A stretch of 64,000 bases of DNA from Prorocentrum cordatum (GCA_963575745.1 CAUYUJ010020615.1:967236-1031235), one strand, 5' to 3'; positions 1 to 11,614 are shown, numbered from the stretch's first letter. Made by a program: numbers and translations. The notes: generated by a model not told the origin, from the letters alone.

Positions 1-92
1 ACTCTGTCTCTAAATTCGGAATGTGCGCAGCGAACCCGATGCGGCCTCCACCCACCATCCCTGTCAAAAAAACAATACAAGAGTAATTACAC

Positions 93-197
93 TTGGCGGC
101 GGCGGCGGCTGCGGCGGGGGCAGCGGCTGCGGCGGCGAGCAGCGCGGTGGCGGTGGCAGCGGCGGACAGCAGCGGCGGCGGCGGCGGCGGCGGCGGA
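93..197. repeat. GGC/GCG microsatellite
   Basis: Imperfect (GGC)n with GCA interruptions. It reads as poly-Ala or poly-Gly in forward frames, with no other coding sign. Confidence 0.9.
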
Positions 198-427
198 TTG
201 GCCCCCAGTAGCTGGGCATCCAAAGACGACTGCTGCATATGCTGCGGCTCGGGCCAGGCTCGGGTGCTACGTATGTGTTGGGAGGGCGGGTGGGAGTGAG
301 CGAGACGGCTTGCGGGCGGGGAGGGAGACTCTTAACCCCTTCCCCTACCCCCTCCCCTGGACTTTTTTCGGGATGCGCGAAGCGTGAAGAAGTTCTCCAG
401 GAGCCCTCTATTGGGCGATTGACACCC

Positions 428-613
428 TCGGCTTCACGTAAGAGTGACCCTGGGTAAGAGTGACCTCTGGTGCGCGGCTCTTTGGAGGCCGCGGGGGGGG
501 CAAAGACAAGCGCGCAAGACGCCTCTGCCGCCTCGATTTCGGCGATCGGGGGGCCCCAGTGGGCTCGCACCAAAGGTCACTCCGACGAAGGGTCACTCTT
601 ACGTGTAGTCGAT
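428..613 (+). mobile_element. Foldback element family A, copy 1
   Basis: About 185 bp with inverted ends. The left arm runs ACGTAAGAGTGACCC, then a second AGAGTGACC unit, then TGGTGCG. The right arm is the reverse complement of the same motifs (CGCACCA, GGTCACTC, GGGTCACTCTTACGT). Two more copies occur at 49.4 kb and 60.0 kb. The left arm contains GTAAGAG at 438 and the right end contains GTGTAG ending at 608, so a GT...AG span of 171 bp exists. No target-site duplication is obvious. Confidence 0.8.
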
Positions 614-737
614 ACCCGTCGGTCGGGATAAGTTAGTAGAAACATGAAGTCGAAAGGCGTTGGAAGTAGACTGGGCTTCCGCCCGGCCCCTTGAGAGGAG
701 GGGGGAGGGGAAACAACTCGAGTTTGAAGTCGGAAGG

Positions 738-800
738 CGCCTAAAGTAGATTGGGATCTGGGAGTCCAGCAATGCCTACTTTCAACGACCGGCGTGTAAG
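738..800 (+). repeat. Dispersed repeat N, copy 1
   Basis: About 60 bp that recurs at 61,050-61,108 with scattered mismatches; both share GATCTGGGA followed by CCTACTTTCAACGA. It runs into the left end of the family B copy that follows. Confidence 0.65.
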
Positions 801-930
801 GATGCAAAGGGCCTCGGAAGGCCGACACGTTGCGGGCGGGGCGCGACCAGCGGCCAAGGATGGGTCGACGGGGAAGGATGCAAGGGCAAGCTTGGAAAAT
901 GGCTTATCCCTACTATGCGGGTTGACTGTA
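777..930 (+). mobile_element. Foldback element family B (Tc1/mariner-like MITE), copy 1, degraded
   Basis: The right end (GGTTGACTGTA at 920-930) is intact. The left end is degraded (TACTTTCAACGA), followed by the internal AAGGATGCAA motifs that all copies share. It lies about 130 bp from the better preserved copy at 1,063. Confidence 0.6.
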
Positions 931-1062
931 GGGCCTCCCCCAGACGACCGGGTGGAGCCCCTGGACAAGGAAGACGAGGCCCCGCGCCGGCAGGCAAGCA
1001 AGGAGGGGCACGCCAGACCCCTGGCTGCAGGAGCGATTAAGGCCGCCGCGCGACGAATCTAA

Positions 1063-1239
1063 TACAGTCAACGAGTATAGTAAGGATGCGCGATAAGGAT
1101 GCAAGGGCCTTGGACGCCCATTTCGAAGCTTTCCGAGCGGGGCGCGGCCAACGAAAGCGGCGAAGGATGGACCGAGGAGGCAAGGATGCAAGGGTACCCT
1201 TGGGAAGGTTGCCCATCCTTACTATACTGGTTGACTGTA
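1063..1239 (+). mobile_element. Foldback element family B (Tc1/mariner-like MITE), copy 2, best preserved
   Basis: A 177-bp element whose terminal inverted repeats match over about 26 bp with one mismatch: the left end begins TACAGTCAAC and continues AGTATAGTAAGGATG; the right end is its reverse complement ending GTTGACTGTA. The outer TA plus CAGT start matches the usual ends of Tc1/mariner elements, which insert at TA. It has no transposase and would depend on one supplied elsewhere. The interior carries AAGGATGC repeats. Confidence 0.82.
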
Positions 1240-1379
1240 TCGTTTCACACGCACTGATCTTGAGACGCCTCGAGCCACCCTGGGAAGGAACAGGGAGTCT
1301 CTGGGGGCGTCTTGGATGCCCTAGGGGCCGGCCCGACAGGGTAACCAAATCGAATTTCGGATGCTTACATTTTCGAGAC

Positions 1380-1560
1380 GGCCCACGAGGCTCCAAAGAT
1401 CGCCCCAATACGGCCCCAAAACCTCCAAGAGGGGCCCAAGAAACCCGCAGGAGGTCCCCGAGAGGGGCCCCGAGAGGGGGGGAGCTCGAAAGGGTTGTTG
1501 GGGCCCTCCACTCCAAGATGGTCTCGCCCCGAAGGCCACTAAAGAAGGGCCCCGCCTTGG
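1380..1560 (+). repeat. CCAAGA-rich degenerate repeat block
   Basis: Short, loosely spaced units such as CCCCAAAACCTCCAAGAGGG and CCCCGAGAGGGG. This is the first of about ten blocks of the CCAAGATGGCCCC type in the window. Confidence 0.6.
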
Positions 1561-2039
1561 TGCCACACAACGGGCAACGGGGTGATTTAGGGTCCCCACC
1601 TTGGGCCAACGTCGCGCGGGGGAGCGTGAGGAGCTGGCCAAGCCCTCCGCGCCCGACGACGCCGAACATTGGGGTCTCCAAATCCTCCTGACTGTCGCCG
1701 TTGAACAAGATAATTCCCCTCCTCCCAATATTCCGCATCTTCCTCCACCTCATAAGAACCCTCCTAAGGCACGTACATCATCGATCCTCCCTGGTCCCTT
1801 TTCATCATTTGCCTCCCTCCGCCTCCCCCTCCTTTTCCTTCTCATACTCCTCCTGGACTTTGTCCCTGATCATCCTCTCTCCCTGAATTCAAGTTTGCTC
1901 TACGGCGTCGGCCGGGCCTGTTGCTGGAATCCGCGTCCAACAACATCCGCCAAGCCTCAGGAGGGAGAGGTCACCGCAGAAGAATTCACCGAAGGGTGGC
2001 GGAGGGGGGGCATTCTATATATATATATATGTATATATG

Positions 2040-2640
2040 ATGCTCTCTGATTATACGGTTGTCTACCTAACCTTGGCAGGTTGACCATTCGCGCATCGCC
2101 TGAATCATGAGAAACTGGCGTATACACTCTGCGCGGGTGTCTCTTGGCTTCTCTGCCTAAGAATGGAGGAGGAGGGGGATGGGGGGGCGGTATCAATGCT
2201 TTCAAGAAGGCTTCAAAAGGAGAGCAGGGAGATATTGAGGGCAGGAGGGAAGAAGGGCGGCGAAGATGACGACTACGACGAGGGCAACAGAAATCGGAGG
2301 GCAATTGCGAAGCATCGCCGACTACTACCTTCGACATCTGGTAGCCGAACGATTGTCCGCATTTTCGCGTGCGCGTGCATCTATATGCTTAGCCATCGCG
2401 ATGTCAACCAATATACTTATGCACAAGGCGCACGTTCTGCACGCACCACACAATGATTCTCAGATGCTCGTCTTCGCAAGGCCAACATCCGACAACGCGT
2501 GAGGCGGGCCCTTGAAATGTTGTGTAAGTGTAGATGTACATCTCGAAGCAAGGGAGCCGAGCGGTATTGCACTGTTCCTGGGTGCGTGCCTGAAATACGG
2601 TTCCACGGTTCTGATTGCTGTTGTATTTTACTGGTGTCAT
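2040..2640. other. Mostly unassigned sequence with one weak forward open frame
   Basis: A forward frame at 2,266-2,502 is open for 78 codons and looks moderately protein-like, but third-position G/C is only about half and no splice sites or motifs stand out. An AT microsatellite lies at 2,014-2,035. I see no recognisable gene. Confidence 0.3.
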
Positions 2641-2649
2641 CTTCACCCC

Positions 2650-3360
2650 TGTGACTCGCTCCGCGACCCATCCCCCGCGACCCACCCACGACCTGAAAAC
2701 GACCCACCCGCGACCCAATCCACGCCCGCGACCCAAGCTCACGACACACCCACACTCAATTAAAACAACCCGCTGCCTGCACAGGGGTGGCTGTGTTTTT
2801 CGTTATACACACATCGGCGCCTATAGCGGGCTTCTTCACGTTGGCTTTCGAGCCTGACGACCCGCCGCGCCCCTCTCTGCGACCAACCCCTTCTTGCTTT
2901 GCGTACAGATCGGTGGCTGCAGTGGACTGATTGCGGTTCGGAAAAAATTGGCGCCTGAGTCGGGCTTTTTTTCAAGAGCCCTCCACGAGCCCCCCCGACA
3001 GACATCTCAACAGACCCGAATGCGAATACAGAAAGCCTCTGACCCACACCTTGACGTGGGCGATCGGCCACTTTTCTTTACAAGTAAGAAGCAGGTCCAA
3101 ACTGCACATCAAGTGAACATGCAACTCTCAAACATATGATACGTAGCAACCCGCAAATGCGGATGTCGCGGGCCGGGCCGCGGGTTGGTCGCGGGTGGGT
3201 CGCCTGCGGGTCGTGGGTGGGTCGCTTGCGGGTCGTGCGTGGGTCGCGGGGTTTGTCGCGAGTTGGTCGCGGGTGGGTCGCAACGTCGGTCGCGGGCGGG
3301 TCGCGGGCGGGTCGCGGGCCGAGTCGCGGGCGGGTCGCGGGCCGGGTCCCGGGTGGGACG
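2650..3360. repeat. GTCGCGGGTGG-type repeats in opposite orientations
   Basis: From 3,165 to 3,360 the plus strand is a run of GTCGCGGGTGG/GTCGCGGGCGG units. From 2,650 to 2,755 the complementary CGACCCACCC units appear, so the two blocks are inverted relative to each other across about 400 bp of ordinary sequence. Confidence 0.8.
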
Positions 3361-3369
3361 AGGACAAGA

Positions 3370-3640
3370 AACACAAACAACAGACAACAAACAACACACA
3401 CCAACCAACAAACAAACAACAAACACAATGCGACACATCAAACACAACAGCAACAATAACCACAACAACGCCACCAACAACAACACCACCAACACCACCA
3501 ACAACACCAACAACAACCACAACCGCAACCACACCCACAACCACCACTAAACCAACCACAACAACAACACCACCACCAACAACAACAACAACAGCAACAG
3601 CAGCAGCATCAGCAACAATAACAACAACCAATTCAATCAG
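3370..3640 (+). repeat. CAA/CAC-rich low-complexity tract
   Basis: Nearly pyrimidine C plus A only: interleaved ACA, CAA and CCA trinucleotides, with almost no G or T for about 270 bases. This is an extreme strand asymmetry. Confidence 0.9.
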
Positions 3641-4620
3641 GTTCGCTCTTGTCTGCCCGCGTGTCATTCATCACGTATATCCCAAACCCTCGGTACCCGC
3701 CCTCTTCGTCTTCGATCGCACCCCCTTAGGGGTATATCTTTCTTACCTGCAACATGTTTCTCTTGCAGCCCCTACGGCAGGGGAAGAGAGGACGGATGGA
3801 AGGGACAAGGGGGATGGAGGAGGATGGAGCACGAGAGAGAGCAGCAGGAGGGAGGCTTGGAACAGAAAACACGTGGCAAAACCAGACGGGCAGATCAGGC
3901 GGGTAGACCCTAACGGGCGGGTCGGGGAGGCGGGCCCAGAGACGGCCAGGTCGAGCAGCCGGATTGCTGAAGCGTGTGTCCTGCATGAATCGCGAGGAAG
4001 TCTCGAGCGCTAGCGCGATTCCCAAATCAATCGTGAGGAAATCCACAGCGAGAGCATGATTCGAGAGTGTCGAGGGCGAGGGGCCTGAATAAATTGCGAG
4101 GAAGCCCCATGCGAGAGCGCGATTCCTGCATACACTGTAAGGAAGCCCCGCGCCATATCGTGACTTGGGAGTAAATTGAGAGGAACTATCAGGCGGGAGC
4201 CGCTGTTGCTGTAAACCGAGGGCCAGGGGCACAGTTTGGTGACATTTAACGTCAATCAGGATGCGAGCCCCGGGATATGCACTTCAATTGAAAAATTCAA
4301 CGGTTACCAGGTAGGGGGGGATTAGCAATAACTCTCTTCTTGAAGCGGAACTTCAACCACAAAGACGACACTGCACCAAGACACCCGATGCACGGGTACT
4401 GAATTCAACGGTTGCCCTTAAAGGACGCCCATTGACCTAGACCCTCGGTGGTCGGCAATCCGGTCCACCCAGCAACCAGCAACCAACTCGCCCCTCAAGC
4501 TAGGCTTGCAACCTGCCAACCTTCTAGACCTTGTTCACACGACCCCATGGACGGGCGCTCTCGACGGAAGATGTGCGCGCCGGCGAGGCGCGGAACCTGC
4601 TCGGGTCCCTGCGCCATCCC
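3640..4620. other. Unassigned; weak degenerate repeat near 3,990-4,200
   Basis: Units resembling GCGAGGAAGTC, GTGAGGAAATC and GCGAGGAAGCC recur about every 50 bases between 3,990 and 4,200, each followed by AGCGCGATTC. I see no gene. Confidence 0.4.
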
Positions 4621-4659
4621 TACAGACTTGGATATTGCTGTACAGGAACCCTTAAAGCC

Positions 4660-6180
4660 CAACTCAGGCTTCCCTACTCAGCGTGGCCCACTCAAGATTC
4701 CCTACTTCGAAGTCCCTGCGAATGCCTTCTTTAACTTCCATGCGCAGGATTCTCCACTGAATATTGCCTACCAAGAATTTCCGACTAAGACCTCACCACT
4801 AAAGATTCCCTACTAAGGATAACCTTGGGAAGCAATTAAGGAACCCTCTGGGGTTATCCTTAGCACCGCACCGTAATTAAACAACCATTAGGGGGTTCTC
4901 GCCGAACAATATAATTAGCATCGCGCAAATGGAAGGAAAATAACAAATCCCCGCGCCCCAGCTCAGCTGGCATACCAGTTGGAATTGGAATAAGGATTCC
5001 CCCGTAGCACTGCCCCATAAGACTCCCTCATGGGACTCCCCCGTAGGACACCCCACAGGACTCCCCCATAGGACTCCCTCATCGAACTCCCCCCCTCCCC
5101 CATCGGACTCCCCCCCCCAGAGGACTCCCCCATAGGACTTCCCCACAGCAGGCGCGTCTGCGTTCAGAGCAGTTTCTGAGGATGTCACAGGCCAGGCGCT
5201 TGTTTCAGAACCACACAGGGGACCAGATGCGCGAGAATGTCTCAGGCGGTTTGCTTGTTTCGGCGGGCAGACTCGTCTGCGTTCTCAGCAGGTTGCGAGG
5301 TGCCAGGGTCTCGCGGGAGAGGGGGGGGCAGGGGGTTCTGAATTGCTTCCTCGGGTTGGGAGTCTCCACTAAGGATGCCCTACTGAGGATTGCCGACTAA
5401 GCCTTCCATGTTAACGCTTCCCGACAAAAGAAATCCTTGGCCAGGAATCCTGAATCAGGAGTCCGTAGTGCGACTTCTTTGTAAGAGACCCTTACTACGA
5501 ATTCTTTGGTGTGATTTCCTTACGTGGTTCCTTACTGATAATTCTTTGGCAACGAATCCTTACTCAGGATTACTACGGAATCCTTACTGAGGATTTCGCA
5601 CTTTGGATCAACCACTGAGGTTCCATGTATAAAACTTCGTTAGAAAAAGGGATTTCTTAGTCCGGATTTGTTACGCACTATATTAGGATTCACTACCAAG
5701 GGTTCCTTACCACGGACTCCTTCGTAAAGATTCGCTACGTACTAAAACCCCAGACACGTTTTTTCCCCAAAGATTCCTTATTCAGGATTCCTCACTGAAG
5801 ATTCCGTAGTACAATTTCCTTTGAAACAACAACCCCTCATTCACGATCCCTTGCTCAGGACGCGTTACTAAGGTGTCCCAACCAAAAATTCCCGACCAAA
5901 GACCGGGGTTCCCGACGAAGGATTCCCGGCTAAGGATTCCCTACTGAGAGTTACTTACTAAGGACTTCTTGTTAAGGACTCGATAGTAAGGATTTGTTGT
6001 ACCAGGCTGCCTCACGGTGGATTCCATACGAAGGGTTCCTTAGTAAAGATTCCTGAGTAAGGAGGGATTCCATTTCAACGAAACCGTATCACGAAGTCCT
6101 TAGACCCCTTACCGAGGACGCCTTTACTAAGCAGCCCGCACTAAACATCCCTTAATGAGGATGCTTTACTCAAGACATTA
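4660..6180 (+). repeat. Degenerate AGGATTCCCTACTA array
   Basis: Decayed units of the type AAGGATTCCCTACTA / GAGGATTCCTTACT recur for about 1.5 kb. A CATAGGACTCCCC sub-block lies at 5,000-5,150. The units are imperfect in length and sequence, so the array is old. Confidence 0.75.
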
Positions 6181-6309
6181 GACAAACGGAACAACGGGAC
6201 AAAAAAATGTGTCGGAGTGATGGAGATGTGGGAGTGGTGGAAAGGTGGGAGTGGTGGAGAAGTGGAAGTGGTGAAGGATGGTGGGGTGGGAGGGGCGGAC
6301 AGGAGGTAG

Positions 6310-6518
6310 GAGGATAAGCATGAGGATGGTCCTCCTCGTCCTCATCCTGATCATCATCACCACTACCATCCAGTACCATCTCCATCACCATCAGCACCAA
6401 CATAATCACCATTACCATCATCAACGTCAGCCTCATCATAATCAACCTTGTCACCATCCACATCCCCATCCCCATCAATATGAACACCATCCTGTCATCA
6501 ACACTCCATCACCATCAC

Positions 6519-6571
<53 letters not shown>

Positions 6572-6597
6572 GCATCAGCATCAGCATCAGCATCATC

Positions 6598-6631
<34 letters not shown>

Positions 6632-6715
6632 TCATCACCACCATCATCATCATCATCATCATCAGCATCATCATCATCATCATCATCATCATTATCATCC
6701 TCATCGCGACCTCCC
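6310..6715 (+). repeat. CAT/ATC microsatellite
   Basis: A long (CAT)n run with CAG and CAC interruptions, purest at 6,515-6,690. Confidence 0.95.
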
Positions 6716-6839
6716 CCATCAACCTCGACAAACAAAAGTCATAACGCCTTGATGAACTCCAGGGCTCTCTTCGGAACAGGATCCCCCAGGGGGCCCCGTA
6801 GGGATCCTTTGGAGTCCGACAGGGATCCATGCGGAATTG

Positions 6840-7830
6840 CGCACTGATCGTCAAGAATCCATCATGAATCCTTTGGAATTCTGTCATCTCCGGAATCTTG
6901 AGAAACCTTTCGAAATGCCTTAGGTCCTCTGACGAATCCTCCTGTGATCCCTCGGGAGACCATTTTGCGAATCCTAAATAATGCCTACGGAATCCTTGGG
7001 TAATCATTCAAGAATCCCTCGGGCATCCCTTTTAGGAATCCCTCCGGAATCCTTCACGGATCCCTCAGGGATCCATGAGGCATTGCTTCAGGAATCGGAG
7101 GAATCCCTCGCGAATCCTCAAGAATCCTTCAGGAATCCCTCACAGGAACCACTCAGGAATCCCTCAGGAACCCGCCAGGAGCTCTTCTAGAAGTCCCCAA
7201 AGATCCTTTAGGAAACCTCAGGGATCTTTCAAAAACCCATGAAGAATCCTCTGGAATCCTTTTTATCGGGCCATCCCACAGGAATACCGTGCGGAATCCA
7301 AAGGAATCCTCCGGAATCCATAGGGACCCCCTCAGGACTCCCTCGGAAGTCTTGAGGGATCCTCCAGGCATCCCTCCAGAAATCCTTCGGGAATGCCCCA
7401 GGAACCTTCCGAAAAAAACACAAGAATCCCCCAGGAATCCTTTAGGAATAATAGAAAGGAACAGTTATGTTTTAGGAATTCCGAAGGAATCTCTGAACGC
7501 ATTTAGAAAACCATAAGCGATTCACACGGCGTCCTCCAAGAATCCCCCGGAATCCCTCAGGAATCCTCAGGGTTCTCTCGGGTCTCCCTGGGGATCCCTC
7601 TGGAATTCTCTCAGGCATCCCATGAGAAACCGCAGAAATCCTCCAGGAATCCGTCAGGAATCCTTCAGGAATCTCCAGGAATCCACCAAAGATCCCGCAG
7701 GAATCCGCCAGGAATCCCTCAGGAATACGCTGGAATCCCCGGGGATCCTTAGGATCCCTCAGGAATCCTTCAGGAATATCTCAGAAATCCCGAAGGAATC
7801 CACAGGCATTCCCAACGGATCCAACAACCC
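6840..7830 (+). repeat. GGAATCC array
   Basis: About 1 kb of AGGAATCCCTCAGGAATCC-type units with an 11-13 base spacing. It is related in motif to the 4.6-6.2 kb array and is bounded on the right by a T10 G12 run at 7,870-7,893. Confidence 0.9.
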
Positions 7831-7904
7831 CCCAGGGGGGCCGAAGGCTCCCCTGGGGGGGGCTGGTTGCTTTTTTTTTTTGGGGGGGGGGGGCGGGGAT
7901 CTAG

Positions 7905-8060
7905 GTCGCGGCAGTCCGCACCTCAGACTCTCACTTCAGCAACCAACAACCCACACTCTCACTTCAGCACCAACTCTCACTTCAGCAACGTCACGGCGTG
8001 CCCACAACCAACAACGGCAGTCCGCACCGCAGACTCTCACTTCAGCAACGCGCCCAAGGA
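7905..8060 (+). repeat. CTCTCACTTCAGCA repeat
   Basis: Four copies of ACTCTCACTTCAGCA with variable spacers. Two of them sit in a larger repeated block beginning GCAGTCCGCAC. Confidence 0.85.
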
Positions 8061-8399
8061 CAGTGAATGATCGTGCGGCCCCGTCACTCTGACAAACACA
8101 ATGTTTCTCAAAACCATATAACATGTAAATGCCGCTTTGGCGGCGGCTCGAGACGCACAGTCCAACAAATCCAAGTTGGCCACATAACCTACCCAACACG
8201 CGTCTTAAACAAGGGGGTCGACTGGTAGAAGCATGCCCATCACAATCCACATCCCAGCACTGGTGGCGGCAGGGGCCGAAGGCAACCAGATACATGAACT
8301 CACTGGAATTAGGCCCATACGTCAACAACGAGGACAGCGACGAGGGAGGCGCCGCTGCCCAGGCTGCACGGGAACGCCCGAAGTAAGGAACAACCCGCC

Positions 8400-8760
8400 G
8401 CCTCCTTCCCATCTTCCGACCCCTCCTCCTTCCCCTCCTCTTCCTCCTCGTCCCTCTCTTTATTATCCGTCTCCTGCTCCTCGTTCTGCGCTCCCTTCTT
8501 GCCATACTCCCTCTCCGCAGCTGATCCCCCCTCCTCCACATCCTCCTCCTCCTCTCCTCCTCCTTCTCCTCCTCCTCTTCCTCCTCTTCCTCCTCCTTCT
8601 CATCCTCCTCCTCCTCTTCCTCCTCCTCCTCCTACTCCTCCTCCACCCCTCCTCCTCCTCCTCCTACTCCTCCTGCTCATCCCCCACATATCTTCATTCA
8701 CTATTACCCTCCAATTTCTCTGTTCCCCCCTCTTTTCCTCCTCTCCCTCCTCCTAGCTCC
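8400..8760 (+). repeat. TCC-rich tract
   Basis: Imperfect (TCC)n/(CCT)n. On the minus strand it is GGA-rich, so any Glu or Arg runs read from it are low complexity. Confidence 0.9.
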
Positions 8761-8802
8761 CCCCGCTTCTTCTTCTCCAACCACCGAACCTAGCCACACT
8801 CA

Positions 8803-8960
8803 TCTGGAACAGCTCCCCTGCACCGCAAACGACTTCTCCCACCGTCCCGCCTTCACGAACGTTTTGTAGTGCTTGAGGAAGAGCATCTCGGGCGCCCAAC
8901 CCCGAGGACCGAGCATGCGTGACGGCCCCGCCCGATCCTTGCCGCCCCAACTCCCAATGT
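8803..8960 (-). CDS. Exon-like coding fragment, function unknown
   Basis: The minus-strand frame ending at a TGA near 8,803 reads ...GPRGWAPEMLFLKHYK and on to QGSCSR. About three quarters of codons end in G or C while second positions are mixed, which is the pattern of coding sequence in this window. No family is recognised. Exact exon ends are uncertain; no clear GT donor follows. It may belong with the minus-strand exon-like pieces at 10.5-13.1 kb. Confidence 0.4.
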
Positions 8961-9192
8961 TGCTGCTACTCATACGTGCAAGTATCCAACTCATGGGAAA
9001 ATAAGTTCAACATCGGCACTGGCACACACGTGACCGAAAACATGGCATGATCCCGGATACGTCCATTCAGTCCCGACTGGTCGGGTTCACCCCAGGGTTA
9101 ACCTCGACGAATCCGGCTCAATGGTCCCTTGACGTGGCTTGATCGCCCTCAGGCGTGTTGACGAATGCCTCCCAAAAACTGCCTCCTCATGC

Positions 9193-9325
9193 CTCGACAT
9201 CGCTCGGACATCCATGTCCCGTGCACTTTGGGACTTCGTGCGTTTGTTGTCTCACAAGATGGTCCAAATGCTCCTCGATGGCCCTCGCCGAGACTAAATT
9301 CACACGCCCCAGCGATGCTGAGACA
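9193..9325 (+). mobile_element. Foldback element family G, copy 1
   Basis: Inverted arms: GACATCGCTCGGACA on the left and CACACGCCCCAGCGATGCTG on the right. The middle has the shared ATGCTCCTCGATGGCC. Copies recur at 35.3 kb and 60.6 kb. Confidence 0.65.
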
Positions 9326-9394
9326 CCGGGAACAGCGAAACACAGGCCGCGGCGCCCCCCTCCCCTCTCCCCATCCGTTCCTCCTGCTCCCGAC

Positions 9395-9545
9395 CCTCTC
9401 CTCCTCCTCCTCGTCCTCCTCCTCCTCCTCCTCCTCCTCCTCCTCCTCCTCCTCCTCCTCCTCCTCCTCCCCCTCCCCCTCCTCCTCCCTCCTCCTCCCT
9501 CCTCCTCCTCCTCTCCTCCTCCTCCTCCTCCTCCTCCTCCTCCTC
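9395..9545 (+). repeat. TCC microsatellite
   Basis: Nearly pure (TCC)n with a few CCC interruptions, followed by a short TTA/ATT-rich stretch. Confidence 0.95.
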
Positions 9546-10009
9546 TTATTATTATTGCTTAATAATATTATTATGGTTCGCCTTATTATGCTAATGGTTA
9601 TTGTTATTATTCTTTGATTCTTCTCATTATATAGATACTAGTCGTTTTCTTGTTATTCTTATTCTTCCTCGTCCTCCACCTCCTCCTTCTCCCCTGCGGC
9701 CGCCCAACCCCCCTCCCCGCGATCCTCCGCCACGCCCGGGCCCCGCGAACGCCCGCGCGGGGGCCCCCCCCGCCCCGCGGAAAAGAACAAACGCGACCGC
9801 CGCGACCACGGCCGCTCGGCGCCGCGGCCGCCCGGCGCCGGAACGCGCGACTCTCGGCTCTGCGACGGGGCTTTCGGGCGGCGCGTGCCTGCGTTCGATC
9901 ACGGGGCCCGCAGGCAAAGAAGGGCTTGGGTCGAACGGCAGGGCGGGATGCCCGCCAGCCGCTCTTGGCCCGCCCAGCCAGGCAAACATCTCCTGAGGAC
10001 TACTGCCCC

Positions 10010-10200
10010 TCATCATCCACCCCCTCCTCTCTTCCCCTCCTTCCCATCCTCCAACCCCTTCTTTTCCTCCTCCACCTCCTTTTCCTCCCCCTCCCCTCTC
10101 CCTCGCCCTCCTGCCCCGTCTCCTTCTCCTCCTCCCCTCCTCCAGCTCCTCCTCCTCTTCCTCCTCCTCCTTCTCCTCCTCCTCCTCCTGGCACCTGGCA
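10010..10200 (+). repeat. TCC-rich tract
   Basis: Imperfect pyrimidine tract ending at a duplicated CACCTGGCACCTGG. Confidence 0.9.
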
Positions 10201-10489
10201 CCTGATGGCATGATAGATCTCCGATCGTTTCCAACGCCCACCCCCCCCCGCGCCGCCGTTCGGCATGCGAAGGGGGGCATTCATGGAAAACGGCGCGCGC
10301 GACCGATGGGGGGCTGGCGGGCGAGCGGGACGAGAAGGAGACGACACGAAGGGGGACCGGAAAGGGAGGCGAACCGAGGGACCGAGCGAGCGAGGGACAA
10401 GAGAGACAGGAACGAGGGCCGCGGCCCCGGCGGCGCGCGGACCACTCAGAGTGGACCACCAGAGGAGGGGCGGTGGGCGGGCAGGCTGG

Positions 10490-10726
10490 GAGGCCCAAGG
10501 GGGGGAACCAGCCTGTGGTCCGCCGAAGGGGGTCTGAGAAGCCCACTTTCCCCCAGCGCACGCTGCCCAACCTTCTCCCCTTCCTCCTCTTCCGGCCCCT
10601 CCGGGCCGTCCCCGAGTCGCTGCTGGTGCGGTCCGGGGAGTTCGTGATAGCCTCGTGGACGAAAGGACCTGTGAGCACGACGCGGACCAGCATGTCCTGG
10701 GCGCCGCAGTCGTGCTCGTCGGCTTC
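10490..10726 (-). CDS. Exon-like coding region, function unknown
   Basis: The minus-strand frame reads EADEHDCGAQDMLVRVVLTG and then FVHEAITNSPDRTSSDSG. About 84% of codons end in G or C, the strongest coding signal in the first 13 kb. A possible 3' splice site (GCGTGAG or GCGCCCAG) precedes the start of the conserved-looking part. The 3' limit is not clear: the frame stays open into proline-rich sequence and then a TCC tract. I do not recognise the family. Confidence 0.45.
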
Positions 10727-10854
10727 TCACGCATGTGGGTGTCGCTGTTGGTGCTGGGCGCGAAGGGCGCTGCCCGGCATACCGCGCAGCACCTGTGGCG
10801 CTCTGAGGCCCGTTGCTGCGAAAGCAGCCTCGTCCTCGCCTCGGCGAGGCGTCC

Positions 10855-11110
10855 GTCCTGCTGCTCGCGGTCATGCTGCTGGCGATCGTCGTGCCGGTCC
10901 CGAGGCTGCTTGTGGATCCCGTCGTGCTGCTCACGGTCGCGTTGCTGGGGCCCGTCGTGCTGCTCATGGTCGCGCCGCTGGGGCCCGTCGTGCAACTCTC
11001 GATGATGTTGCTGGGGTCCGTCCTGCTGCCCACGACGGTCGTGTTGCTGGAGTCCATAGTGCTGCTCACGATGGTGTTGAAGGAGTCCGCCATGTTGCTG
11101 ACGCTCGCGC
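10855..11110 (-). repeat. 33-bp tandem repeat, protein-coding-compatible
   Basis: About eight degenerate 33-bp units. On the minus strand they stay open and encode an 11-residue repeat of the form EQHDGPQQRDR; on the plus strand they encode a hydrophobic 11-mer. Because the unit is a multiple of three, either frame survives expansion. I cannot tell whether it is translated. Confidence 0.8.
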
Positions 11111-11149
11111 TTGTGCTGGTGCTGGTGCTGGTGCTGGCGCTCGTGCTCA

Positions 11150-11220
<71 letters not shown>

Positions 11221-11222
11221 CT
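11105..11222 (+). repeat. GTGCTC hexanucleotide repeat
   Basis: (GTGCTC)n, reading Val-Leu on the plus strand and Glu-His on the minus strand, running straight into a TCC tract that ends near 11,370. Confidence 0.95.
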
Positions 11223-11370
11223 CCATCTCCTCCTCCTCCTCCTTCTCCTCCTCCCCCTTTTCCTCCTCTTCCTCTTCTTCTTCCTCCTCCTCCTCCTCCT
11301 TCTCCTCCTCCTCCTCCTTCGCCTCCTCCTCCTCCTCCTCCTCCTCCTCCTCCTCCTCCTCCTCCTCCCT
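11222..11370 (+). repeat. TCC tract
   Basis: Imperfect (TCC)n. A consensus minus-strand splice donor (CCAG|GTGAGTG) lies just beyond it near 11,388. Confidence 0.9.
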
Positions 11371-11614
11371 TTCTCACACTCACCTGGCTGTCCCTCCTGC
11401 GCCAGCATGAGGAAATTGAGAGGAAAAAGGGACGTGGGATCATCACAGCCGTCGTGCTACCCAGAGGAACGCAGACTGAGGCAGAAATATGCTTTCCTGG
11501 AGACGGCGAGTTTCGAGCACGCGTCGGTTCCACGACCTCGATTGAAGGAGTGGCTGGAAACCAAGAGCCCATCATGAGCCCCAAGTGGTCTATCTTTCAG
11601 CCACCCGCCCTCAG

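Noticed and set aside
7862-7895. T10-G12 run as a terminator or poly-A relic
   Set aside because: A poly-A relic would not be followed by a G run; more likely homopolymer slippage or sequencing uncertainty.
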